Positions 7,715 through 15,027 of a stretch of 18,638 bases of DNA are shown piece after piece. Origin of the DNA: JAKORR01 sp964608495 (lineage in GTDB: Bacteria; Armatimonadota; Zipacnadia; Zipacnadales; FEN-943); the NCBI GenBank assembly GCA_964608495.1, contig CAZSOQ010000099.1:1-18638 (forward strand). Direction: 5' to 3'. Below the pieces are notes generated by a model. It saw only the letters and a list, made by a program, of their open reading frames with translations. It had not been told where the DNA came from and did no database searches. The position numbers and the translations under genes are program-made. Positions within the stretch are counted from its first letter, which is position 1, and each line of letters opens with the position of its first letter.

Positions 7715-9250
7715 ATGGGAATCGGCAACTGGGTCACGACACGCCTGCGCGTGAGGCACCTGGCGGGAGTGCTGCGAAGCTCGGCTTCCACGCAGCAGGC
7801 CCGGCGCGAGGCGGCCGACGAACTGGCCACGATGGGCGGCCCGGCGGTGCCCGCGCTGGTGGCCTGTCTGGACCATGCCACCGAGGCAGTTCGCGACTGT
7901 GCTGCGGCAGCCCTGGCAGCCATCGGGGAGCCGGCCGTTCCTTCGCTGCTGGTGGCGCTGGGTGGACCGAGCGAAGGGGCGGCCAGAGCCGCGCGCGCTC
8001 TCACGGACATCGGGGCGGCAGCGGCGGAGCCGCTGTGCGCGCTGCTGGAGCATCAGGAAGGCCCCATCCGCTCAGAGCTGGCGCTCAAGCCCGCTGTCCG
8101 CTCGTGGGCCGTGACCATACTCGGCCGGATCGGCGACCTGCGCTGCCTCGAGAGGCTCCTGGACGACGCCACGGTGCCCTACTACGAGTGGGGCGAGGAC
8201 CTGAACGAGGCGGCGCGCAGTGCCGTCCCCGAGGCGATCGAGAGCATGGCGCAGAGGGATCGCGAAGGAGTGGTCTCGGCACTCGAGGAGGCCCTTGCGA
8301 CCTCATCCCAGGCCCACGTGCTGGAGGCGGCGGAGCAGGCCCTGCGACTCCTCACAGCGTCCCCGATCACGGACGGGGTGCGGAAGCTCGAGGAAGCCTG
8401 CCTGGACGAGGGCCTGCTGACCGCGACAGCGATGGCGATTGGTGACGAGGCAGCGGAGATGATAGCCGCGGAGGGAGTCGACGGTGCGCTCGCCCTGGCC
8501 ACGCTGCTGTGCGAGCTTCTGGCCTGTCGCAGCGCGAAGGTGCTGAGCGCGCTGACCGCGGCCGAGCAGGCGGAGCCGGTGCCCGAGCTGGTGCGCGCGG
8601 TATCGTCCGTGGCCAGCGCGCCGCCCATGGCACCCCAGCCGCGGGGCGCCCGGTTCACTCCCAGGCTCGTGGGCGCGGGCACCGTTGGGTGGGACGACGA
8701 GACGGCCGGCCGGATCCGCCGGTACGCATCGGGGGTGCTGGCTTCACTGGAGCGCAAGCAGTCGGGCGGGCAGGAGCCCGAGGAAGCCGCTGAGCATACC
8801 AAGGCAGCCCCCCAGCGGGCGGCTCCGGCTGCACAGGCCGCTGGGCCATCGGCAGTGGGTCCGGCGATGACCCTGCCGTGCCGTGATCTTGCCGCCGTGG
8901 TGCTGTTCCTCGAGAACTGGCCCGGCGAGCCACCTGGAGGCGTAGGCTACGCGGCGGCGCTGTTCAGGGAACTGAATCCGCGGGCCTTCGAGGTCGTGGC
9001 CCGTCAGCGGCCGAACTTGTCGCTCGAATGCCGCAAGCTGGAGGGCCCACCGGAGCAGTTCGCGGCAGCCGCTGCTGAGATCGCAGGGGACCTACTAGCC
9101 CAGCGGCATCACCCGGGGATGCTGGTATGCCAGAATGCCTCAGTCCAGGGGCCCTCGCGCACTCACCGGTTCCTGCTCTGTTCGTACTTCCGCGCGGCCA
9201 AGCCAACCATCGTGGTGCTGGAGCTGGGGTCATCCTTTGAGCTTGAGTAG
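7715..9250 (+). CDS. HEAT-repeat protein with unrecognised C-terminal domain
   Basis: A 511-residue protein without signal peptide or membrane segment, so probably cytoplasmic. Residues about 25-145 contain HEAT/PBS-lyase-type helical repeats, visible as AxxELATMGGPAVPALVACL, AAAALAAIGEPAVPSLLVAL and ARALTDIGAAAAEPL units, followed by further Ala-rich helices to about 300. Such scaffolds usually bind proteins. Residues about 347-386 are a Glu/Ala/Pro/Gln-rich flexible linker. The last 125 residues form a compact mixed alpha/beta domain (from MTLPCRDLAAVV to the final ELGSSFELE) that I do not recognise. The ATG at 7715 follows AAGGGGG at 8 bases. The sulfatase-family gene starts 49 bases after its stop on the same strand, so the two are probably co-transcribed. 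No catalytic motif is apparent; an adaptor or regulatory role is inference. Confidence 0.82.
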   Translation: MGIGNWVTTRLRVRHLAGVLRSSASTQQARREAADELATMGGPAVPALVACLDHATEAVRDCAAAALAAIGEPAVPSLLVALGGPSEGAARAARALTDIGAAAAEPLCALLEHQEGPIRSELALKPAVRSWAVTILGRIGDLRCLERLLDDATVPYYEWGEDLNEAARSAVPEAIESMAQRDREGVVSALEEALATSSQAHVLEAAEQALRLLTASPITDGVRKLEEACLDEGLLTATAMAIGDEAAEMIAAEGVDGALALATLLCELLACRSAKVLSALTAAEQAEPVPELVRAVSSVASAPPMAPQPRGARFTPRLVGAGTVGWDDETAGRIRRYASGVLASLERKQSGGQEPEEAAEHTKAAPQRAAPAAQAAGPSAVGPAMTLPCRDLAAVVLFLENWPGEPPGGVGYAAALFRELNPRAFEVVARQRPNLSLECRKLEGPPEQFAAAAAEIAGDLLAQRHHPGMLVCQNASVQGPSRTHRFLLCSYFRAAKPTIVVLELGSSFELE

Positions 9251-9299
9251 GCTTCGCGGGGCCAACACAGAGCGACCCCTCAGGGGTGCTGGAGCAACC

Positions 9300-10655
9300 A
9301 TGAACTGCATCTGGATCACTGTGGACAGCTTCCGGCAGGACCACATCCACTGCTACCGCCCCGAGGGCCCCACCGACCCCACAGGTGACAGCTTTCCGGT
9401 CCATACGCCGAGTCTGGACCGCCTGGCCGCCGAGGGCGTCCTGTGCACGCGCCTGCGTAGCGAGGCCCTGCCCACTGTGCCCTGCCGGCGCGGGATCTTC
9501 ACCGGCCGCCGCGTCTTTCCCTGGCCCGACGAGCCGCCGCGCAAGGGCATGTACATCAGCTTCAACCTGCCCGGCTGGCGACCGCTGCCCGAGGAAGACG
9601 TCACCGTGGCCGAGCACCTCTCGGAGCGCGGCTACGTGTGCGCCATGATCGTGGACGTGTATCACCTGATGAAGCCGTCGCAGAACTTCCATCGCGGCTT
9701 CCAGTGCTACGAGTGGATCCGCGGGCAGGAGTACGATCAGTGGCACTCCCAGCCGCTGCCGGAGGGCTACCTGGAGGCGCACCTCAAGCCGGGCATTGAG
9801 CTCGGGCCCGGCCGTCTGCGCGTGCTCGATCAGTACCTGAAGAACCAGATGTACCGCGAGGGCGATCAGGACTTCCAGGCCGCGCGCGTCTTCCGCACGG
9901 CCATCGAATGGCTCGAGCGCAACCATGCCCACAACAGCTTCTTCCTGTACGTGGACAGCTTCGACCCTCACGAACCCCACGAGGCGCCGCGGCGGTTCAC
10001 TGACATGTACGACCCCGACTGGGACGGCCCGGACCTGGTCTACGGCAACATGTACCGCCGCGACGAGCTGACCGCCGCCGAGCACCACCATCTGCGCGCC
10101 CAGTACGCGGCCGAGTGCTCGCTGGTGGACTACTGGGTGGGGCGGCTGCTCGACGCCGTGGACCGCCTCGGCCTGCGCGACAACACGCTCGTGGTGCTCG
10201 TGTCGGACCACGGCAAGATCATGGGCGAGTGGAACCACTACGGGATGCCGCCGGAGGACACGGGGCTGGAGCTGAACGCGGTGCCCTGCCTGATCAGGCA
10301 CCCGTCCGGCGAGAACGCGGGAGCGCGCTTCACGAGCTGGCTATACAACACCGACGTCACGGCCACCATGCTGGATCTGCTGGGCGTGGAACCCAAGCCC
10401 CTGACCGATGGGGAGAGCTTCTGGCCAGCGGTCGCGAGCGACGCGGAGTTCCGCGACCACGCGGTGGTGGGCCACGGGCACATGGTCTCGTGCTGGGAGG
10501 GCGACTGGCTGTATCTCGTCAACACTAACCAGGAGGCCGCGGCCCTGTACAACCTGGCCGAGGACCCCTTCCGCCAGACCGACGTGGCGGACCCCTACCC
10601 CTCCGTGCGCGAGGACCTCAAGGCCAGGGTCGAGGCGGTGGCCGAGGGGGCCTGA
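9300..10655 (+). CDS. Sulfatase-superfamily hydrolase lacking the formylglycine cysteine
   Basis: A 451-residue member of the alkaline phosphatase/sulfatase superfamily without a signal peptide, so predicted cytoplasmic. It opens with IWITVDSFRQDH, retaining metal-ligand Asp9 but with Ser10 where sulfatases have a second Asp. The signature region reads LPTVPCRRGIFTG. Aligned with CSPSRSSIFTG of the sulfatase at 3920-5389, Thr59 takes the formylglycine position while Pro61, Arg63 and IFTG are kept. FDPHEPH (from Asp222) and SDHG (Asp303, His304) supply further metal ligands. Thr is the nucleophile in several phosphodiesterases, phosphonate hydrolases and phosphoethanolamine transferases of this superfamily, so a phospho- or phosphonate-ester activity is more likely than sulfatase activity; this is inference. 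The ATG at 9300 is preceded by GGAG at 5 bases; an open frame extends upstream into the HEAT gene but lacks such a site. It forms a likely pair with the HEAT-repeat gene. Confidence 0.88.
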   Translation: MNCIWITVDSFRQDHIHCYRPEGPTDPTGDSFPVHTPSLDRLAAEGVLCTRLRSEALPTVPCRRGIFTGRRVFPWPDEPPRKGMYISFNLPGWRPLPEEDVTVAEHLSERGYVCAMIVDVYHLMKPSQNFHRGFQCYEWIRGQEYDQWHSQPLPEGYLEAHLKPGIELGPGRLRVLDQYLKNQMYREGDQDFQAARVFRTAIEWLERNHAHNSFFLYVDSFDPHEPHEAPRRFTDMYDPDWDGPDLVYGNMYRRDELTAAEHHHLRAQYAAECSLVDYWVGRLLDAVDRLGLRDNTLVVLVSDHGKIMGEWNHYGMPPEDTGLELNAVPCLIRHPSGENAGARFTSWLYNTDVTATMLDLLGVEPKPLTDGESFWPAVASDAEFRDHAVVGHGHMVSCWEGDWLYLVNTNQEAAALYNLAEDPFRQTDVADPYPSVREDLKARVEAVAEGA

Positions 10656-10659
10656 GGCC

Positions 10660-10678
10660 CCGGCCCGACGAAGGCCGG
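10660..10678. terminator. Short hairpin in convergent gap
   Basis: CCGGCC, a 7-base loop CGACGAA, then GGCCGG lies five bases past the stop of the plus-strand sulfatase-family gene and faces the 3' end of the minus-strand GH36-like gene. There is no T-tract on either strand, so this is only a possible weak bidirectional terminator. Confidence 0.3.
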
Positions 10679-10725
10679 CGCTGCAGCACCTCCTACGCGG
10701 CGAGCAGGCAGCCCCGCGTGCCCGT

Positions 10726-13353
10726 CTACCGGTTGCCCACGAGCCTCGCGTCGGCCCAGTCTGCGTGGTCGCAGTTGATGCCGTCGCCCCCGTCCGTCAC
10801 CCGCAGGAGCAGCTCATCCACGCCCTCGAGCGGCACGGAGACGGCCTTGGCGGGCTCGTTCCCCTTCATGACCCCGCTGTCGAACACCTTCTCCCCATCG
10901 GCGAACACCTGGAAGGCCACCGTCCCGGCGCCCCCCTTCTCGTCGTCCACGCCCCCCTGGGCCTCGAAGCGCGCGTACCGGTTGCCGAGCTCGTACAGAA
11001 GGTCGCTGTTCGCGTGCGTGCCCAGTCCGTGCTGGTACTCCTTGCCCGCGATCCGCATCGGCTTGCCCTCGACCGAGGTGCGCCGTCGCAGCGAACCCCA
11101 GTCCTGGGACGCGCTCAGCGGCTGCAGGTCCTCGAGCCAGGCGTCGTTCGCCGTGCCCCTGGGGGAGGGCATGAGGATGAAGCTTCCCGCGCTCACCCGG
11201 TCGGACTCGCCGCGCCAGCCCACCGCCGATACCTCGTACCGGTACTCGTACCCCCTCCGCCGCACGTGGTCCGAGAAGCTCGTGTCCGCCACCTGCGTCA
11301 CGAACTCGCCGTTGCGGTAGACGCGGTAGGCGATGGCCTTCTCTCCGGACCAGGTCACGCGCGCAGCCCGGTCCGCCTGCTCGACCTTGGCGTCGCGCAC
11401 CGATGCCGCGCCCGCCACCTCGTCCGTCCGCCGGAAGCCGGCCCGCCAGGCCACCTCGCCGTTGGCCGGCCGCTCCAGGGTGAGCACCGCCAGCGGGCCC
11501 TCCACGGCCACGCCCTCCTGCTCGCAGGTCCAGCCCGGAGGCAGGCTGAACCGTACCTGGTAGGGGTCGCCCCCGACCACGAGGCTCCGGCCGCTCCACA
11601 CCATCGCTTCGCCGTCCCAGGCCGCGGCCAGCAGGTCATCCGCCCCCTGGGTGATGTGACGCGACGTGCCCACGATCTGCGGGTGGTTCTCGAAGCGCCG
11701 AACAGCGATCACCCGGCAGGACGTCGGCGGCAGCGACACCCTGAGCGCGGCGTTGCTCACGCCCAGCAACTGCTTCTCCCACACGTCATAGAACAGGTAC
11801 CGCGCGAGCGGCAGCCCCAACTCCCTCGGGCTCAGCTCGACCTCGGCGGACCCGTTCGCGTTCCAGTTGAACAGCCCCACCACATCCCACTGGCCCACGC
11901 CCGGCTCGGCCACTCGCAGGTCGAACACCCGTGGGTTGCCGCCCAGGGGATACAGGTCCATGGGCCGGATGTCGGCCACGGGGAAGACCCGCCGGTACAG
12001 CTCGACGTACTCGTCGGGCAGCTCATGCATCTTGTCGCTCGCCATGAGCAACTGGCCCGTGATACCCAGCAGCGACGCCCACATCCGAGACTGGTCGAAG
12101 CTGAGGCTGCTGCCATTGCTGCCCCTGGGCCTGACGCAGACGACGTCGGGGTCGGTCCAGAAGCACAGGTTGTTCTTGTACAGCTGGGACATGGTGGCGC
12201 GGACCGCGGGCTGCATCCCCTGCCAGCTCGGCCCCACGTCGCCGCCCGTGCGCACGCCCTGGCAGTACCCGCAGCTATCGTACTGGCCCCCGCAGTTGAG
12301 CAGGAACCGCCGCGGCCCCATCACGGCCTTGATCTCGTGCAGCGCGGCGCGGTAAGCCTCGTCCGGGCCCGGTGTTGGGTCGGCCAGGCGGTCGTGCCAG
12401 CCATCGCACGCCCCGCGCAGCCCGCCCTGGCCGTCTATCTTCACGTAGTCGTAGCCCCAGGTGAGGCACAGCATGTGGAACAGGTCGCGGAACCAGGCCG
12501 GGCCGAACTCCCCGGTGGGGTCAACGTAGTACCGCCCGCACCAGTCAATCTCCAGCTTGCCGGTCTCGGCGTTGATGGTCTCGCCGATGCTCGTGCCGTC
12601 CTTGCGGCGCAGGAACAGCTCCGGGCGGCGGCGGAACAGCTCCTCGTTGCTCGTCGAGAAGGGGATCACCCAGATCCCCGGCTTGAAGCCCTTGTCGCGG
12701 ATGTAGCTCGCCAGCCACTTCATCCCGTGGGGGAACTTGGTCGCCTCGGTCACGTACCAGTCCCGGTTCTCGCCGCCGCCATGGCCCACGCCCTGCCAGC
12801 CGTCGTCTATCTGCACGAACTCGCACCCGAACTGCCGCAGGTTCTCGGCCAGCCAGTCCGTGTTCTTGACCACTTCCTCTTCCGTGACGCCCTGCCAGTA
12901 AACATACCACGAGCACCAGCCGGCCGGGGCCCGCGCGAAAGCCGATTTGTCCAGCGGGCGGAACCACTTCACCCCGCGCTCGGTCTTCATGAAGTCCTTG
13001 TGCACCCTGACCGTGAGGGGCCCTCGGGCCTTGACCCAGTAGCCGTCGTCGCGGAGCTCGATCGCCACGTGCGGGCCCTCGAACACGCGCGCCTGGTCGA
13101 GCGACGGGCTGAACAGGGCGTTGCAGCGCAGGCTGGTCACGCGGCCGATGCTGAGCTGGACGATGTCTCTGTTCTCGCCCGGGTCTACCCGGCACGGGAA
13201 GGCGTCGGCCGCGAAGTCCGCGCGGACCTCGATGGGCCCCGCGCCCTCGATGACGTAGCCGTCGTCGGTTGCCGTGACCACCGGGCCGCAGGCCGCCTGA
13301 GCGACCAGCAGACAGGTGCAGGAGACCAGGAGCAGCAGTCTGGGGCTGAGCAT
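10726..13353 (-). CDS. GH36-like alpha-galactosidase-type enzyme with C-terminal NPCBM domain
   Basis: An exported 875-residue retaining glycoside hydrolase of clan GH-D, expected to remove alpha-linked galactose or related residues. Residues 1-22 are a signal peptide; AQAAC with Cys22 is a poor lipobox, so lipid anchoring is uncertain. After an N-terminal beta domain, the (beta/alpha)8 barrel starts at GWCSWYVYW (145-153) and contains FVQIDDGWQ (179-187). DYVKIDG provides the probable nucleophile Asp307 and RTGGDVGP the probable acid/base Asp372. A C-terminal beta domain runs to about 555. A fibronectin III-like segment spans about 655-725 (YRVYRNGEF). An NPCBM carbohydrate-binding domain covers about 735-873, with the typical KEYQHGLGTHANS and a closing DHADWADARL. 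The ATG at 13353 is preceded by GGAGGGG at 9 bases. It lies 84 bases downstream of the TIM-barrel gene on the same strand, so the two are probably one transcript. GH36 versus GH27 and the true substrate remain open. Confidence 0.88.
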   Translation of the reverse strand: MLSPRLLLLVSCTCLLVAQAACGPVVTATDDGYVIEGAGPIEVRADFAADAFPCRVDPGENRDIVQLSIGRVTSLRCNALFSPSLDQARVFEGPHVAIELRDDGYWVKARGPLTVRVHKDFMKTERGVKWFRPLDKSAFARAPAGWCSWYVYWQGVTEEEVVKNTDWLAENLRQFGCEFVQIDDGWQGVGHGGGENRDWYVTEATKFPHGMKWLASYIRDKGFKPGIWVIPFSTSNEELFRRRPELFLRRKDGTSIGETINAETGKLEIDWCGRYYVDPTGEFGPAWFRDLFHMLCLTWGYDYVKIDGQGGLRGACDGWHDRLADPTPGPDEAYRAALHEIKAVMGPRRFLLNCGGQYDSCGYCQGVRTGGDVGPSWQGMQPAVRATMSQLYKNNLCFWTDPDVVCVRPRGSNGSSLSFDQSRMWASLLGITGQLLMASDKMHELPDEYVELYRRVFPVADIRPMDLYPLGGNPRVFDLRVAEPGVGQWDVVGLFNWNANGSAEVELSPRELGLPLARYLFYDVWEKQLLGVSNAALRVSLPPTSCRVIAVRRFENHPQIVGTSRHITQGADDLLAAAWDGEAMVWSGRSLVVGGDPYQVRFSLPPGWTCEQEGVAVEGPLAVLTLERPANGEVAWRAGFRRTDEVAGAASVRDAKVEQADRAARVTWSGEKAIAYRVYRNGEFVTQVADTSFSDHVRRRGYEYRYEVSAVGWRGESDRVSAGSFILMPSPRGTANDAWLEDLQPLSASQDWGSLRRRTSVEGKPMRIAGKEYQHGLGTHANSDLLYELGNRYARFEAQGGVDDEKGGAGTVAFQVFADGEKVFDSGVMKGNEPAKAVSVPLEGVDELLLRVTDGGDGINCDHADWADARLVGNR

Positions 13354-13386
13354 GACCTATCACCCCTCCGCGAAGGAATCGAGTCG

Positions 13387-13425
13387 CCGGCGGACCGGCG
13401 TGTCGGGCCGGCCACGGACCGCCGG
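13387..13425 (-). repeat. Intercistronic hairpin between the TIM-barrel and GH36-like genes
   Basis: Arms CCGGCGG-A-CC (13387-13396) and GG-A-CCGCCGG (13416-13425) pair as 7 bp, one A-A mismatch and 2 bp, around a 19-base loop that is itself GC-rich. It fills nearly half of the 84-base gap between two same-strand genes. No T-tract follows, so attenuation, message processing or stability are as plausible as termination. Confidence 0.45.
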
Positions 13426-13437
13426 GAGGCGCGGGCC

Positions 13438-14853
13438 TCAGGCGCCAGGCAAGGGCTCCTTGCTCGCCGCCTCGGACTGGACCCGGTACACGGCCTCCTG
13501 GCCGGGGGCGAGCCAGTGGCGGATCGTCAGGCCCGCCTCGTTCCTGCTCTGCCCATCGGCGCAGTAAGCCCCGCCTTCGTACTCCTTCCCGCTCCAGTTC
13601 CACGAGAATACGCGCGCGTCCGCCCCCGGGAACGTCACCCCGACGTTCACGTTCTCCGTCATGCTGTTGTTCACGATCATCACGTAGCGTCGCCCTTCCA
13701 GGTCCACGAACTCCCCGATCAGGATCGGGTGCCCCTCGCGGTCAGGCAGCACGGCCGACACCAGGCCGTCGGGCGTGAACTTCTCGCCCCCGCCGTAGGG
13801 CTCGGGGAAGAAGGTCACGCGCGTGCACACCAGGCGCGCGAACAGGTCGCCATAGTGCCTGTGGAAGCTCTTCTGCACGCGCCGGATGCTCTCGTAGGTC
13901 TCGGTGCGGTTCCAGTGCTCGTCCACGGGCGACAGGCGGTAATTGGAGTGCGGCTGGCGCATGTAGTAGAAGAACCACAGCAAGCCGTGGGCCCCCGAGG
14001 CGATGGTCGTGTTGAACTGCCAGCGGATCTCGTCCTGATTGGGGCAGCGGTAGCGGAAGTGCCCCACCGATAGCGTCGTGTTCCAGAAGGGCACGCCGCT
14101 GCGCAGCGCGGCCTCGCGGTACAGGCGCAGGTTCTCGTAGTAGGCGTGCCAGCCGCCCTCGCCGGGGTTCATCTGCGCGTAGCAGTCGTAGCTGATGAGG
14201 TCCGCGTTGCTCTCGCGCACGTACTCGTCGAGGTAGTTGGGCCAGGTGTCCGTGCCCGCCCGGGCCTCGATCCCCGGGAAGTGGGGCAGGAGGTTGGCGA
14301 AGGGGTGCAGGTGCGGGGCCGCCTCCTTCTGCACCCGGTAGGCGGCGAAGAACCCGTCCTTGTCCTCCGCGCCGGGCTCATCGCCCACGTGGAAGCCGAA
14401 GGTGGCCGGGTGGGCGCCAAAGTCCTCGACTGCGGCCTTGACCCCGTCGGCATACCCCGGCGCCAGCAACCCGCCCTCGCCGCCCGGCCCGCGGCGATAG
14501 TGGCACCTCGGATCGCACAGGATCAGCTTCATCCCGCGCGCCTGGGCCCAGTCGAGCAGGCGCAGGACGTGGGCCTTCTGCTCGGGGTCGGAGGGGTCGT
14601 AGCCGGGGCTCTGCGGCACCGTGAAGCCCGCGTCCGCCCATTCCTCGACCTCGGCCTCGTCCATGTACTGCCCGTGCTCAGCAAGGTTCGTGTAGCTCCA
14701 GAAGCTGATGGGGAACCGTCCCAGGCCAAAGGACTGCGTCTTCTCGATGATCGAGCGCACCGTTCCAGGCACCTCCGCGGCGAAGGATGGAACCGCGAGG
14801 CACGCGGTCAGCAGGACGGCGCAGAGCGAAAGGGCTGGTCTGTCGAGCACCAT
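13438..14853 (-). CDS. Exported TIM-barrel glycoside hydrolase-like protein of unassigned family
   Basis: A 471-residue secreted protein: residues 1-25 are a Sec signal peptide with a likely cut after SFA. The body looks like a (beta/alpha)8 barrel of glycoside hydrolase type. The strand segments MKLILCDPR (about 108-116), FGFHVGDEPG (152-161), DLISYDCYAQ (218-227), PFWNTTLSVGH and GLLWFFYYMR follow the expected spacing. DEP at 158-160 would place an acid/base glutamate at the end of strand 4; a matching nucleophile is not certain. Residues about 365-460 resemble a beta-sandwich (GRRYVMIVNNS, VFSWNWSGKEY). I cannot assign a GH family. The ATG at 14853 follows GGGAGG at 5 bases; the open frame continues upstream another 2.6 kb, but that extension is antisense to the DUF4838-type gene and is not coding. 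It is the first gene of the minus-strand pair with the GH36-like enzyme. Confidence 0.82.
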   Translation of the reverse strand: MVLDRPALSLCAVLLTACLAVPSFAAEVPGTVRSIIEKTQSFGLGRFPISFWSYTNLAEHGQYMDEAEVEEWADAGFTVPQSPGYDPSDPEQKAHVLRLLDWAQARGMKLILCDPRCHYRRGPGGEGGLLAPGYADGVKAAVEDFGAHPATFGFHVGDEPGAEDKDGFFAAYRVQKEAAPHLHPFANLLPHFPGIEARAGTDTWPNYLDEYVRESNADLISYDCYAQMNPGEGGWHAYYENLRLYREAALRSGVPFWNTTLSVGHFRYRCPNQDEIRWQFNTTIASGAHGLLWFFYYMRQPHSNYRLSPVDEHWNRTETYESIRRVQKSFHRHYGDLFARLVCTRVTFFPEPYGGGEKFTPDGLVSAVLPDREGHPILIGEFVDLEGRRYVMIVNNSMTENVNVGVTFPGADARVFSWNWSGKEYEGGAYCADGQSRNEAGLTIRHWLAPGQEAVYRVQSEAASKEPLPGA

Positions 14854-14976
14854 GGACGCCTCCCGTGCGCGCGGCCTGTCCCGCGCGAGAGCGTCCTCTA
14901 CCTTCGCTCCGGCGCGGCGCGCACCTTCACCGCGCCCGGGGACCCCCGCGCTGACGAGCAGTGGGGGACGCTGATC

Positions 14977-14985
14977 TGGTATTAT
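14977..14985 (+). promoter_or_regulatory. Extended -10 promoter candidate for the DUF4838-type gene
   Basis: TGGTATTAT contains a TGn extension and a -10 hexamer TATTAT matching consensus at five of six positions. It sits about 42 bases before the ATG at 15028, giving a start near 14992 and a short leader with GGGAG. No good -35 is present, as is usual for extended -10 promoters. The opposite strand reads CATAAT over the same bases, so the spot could also serve the divergent gene at 14853. Confidence 0.5.
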
Positions 14986-15027
14986 GCTGCCGGGCTCACC
15001 ACAAACGCCGACGCGGGAGTGACGCAC

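Noticed and set aside
9135..9299. Longer N-terminus for the Thr-type sulfatase-family protein
   Set aside because: The extension overlaps the HEAT gene and has no family similarity. The ATG at 9300 has GGAG at 5 bases and begins directly with the superfamily's first strand and metal ligand.
9483..9485. Cys62 as an alternative formylglycine site in the Thr-type protein
   Set aside because: Cys62 is followed by RRGI, not xPxR. Register set by Pro61, Arg63 and IFTG puts Thr59, not Cys62, at the nucleophile position.
8964..10301. Minus-strand open frame of 445 codons
   Set aside because: It is antisense to the HEAT-repeat and sulfatase-family genes; composition is that of a shadow frame.
10408..14073. 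Plus-strand open frame of 1221 codons
   Set aside because: It is antisense to the GH36-like and TIM-barrel genes and overlaps the sulfatase-family gene in another frame. Its His/Arg/Val/Pro-rich composition is the usual shadow of high-GC coding sequence.
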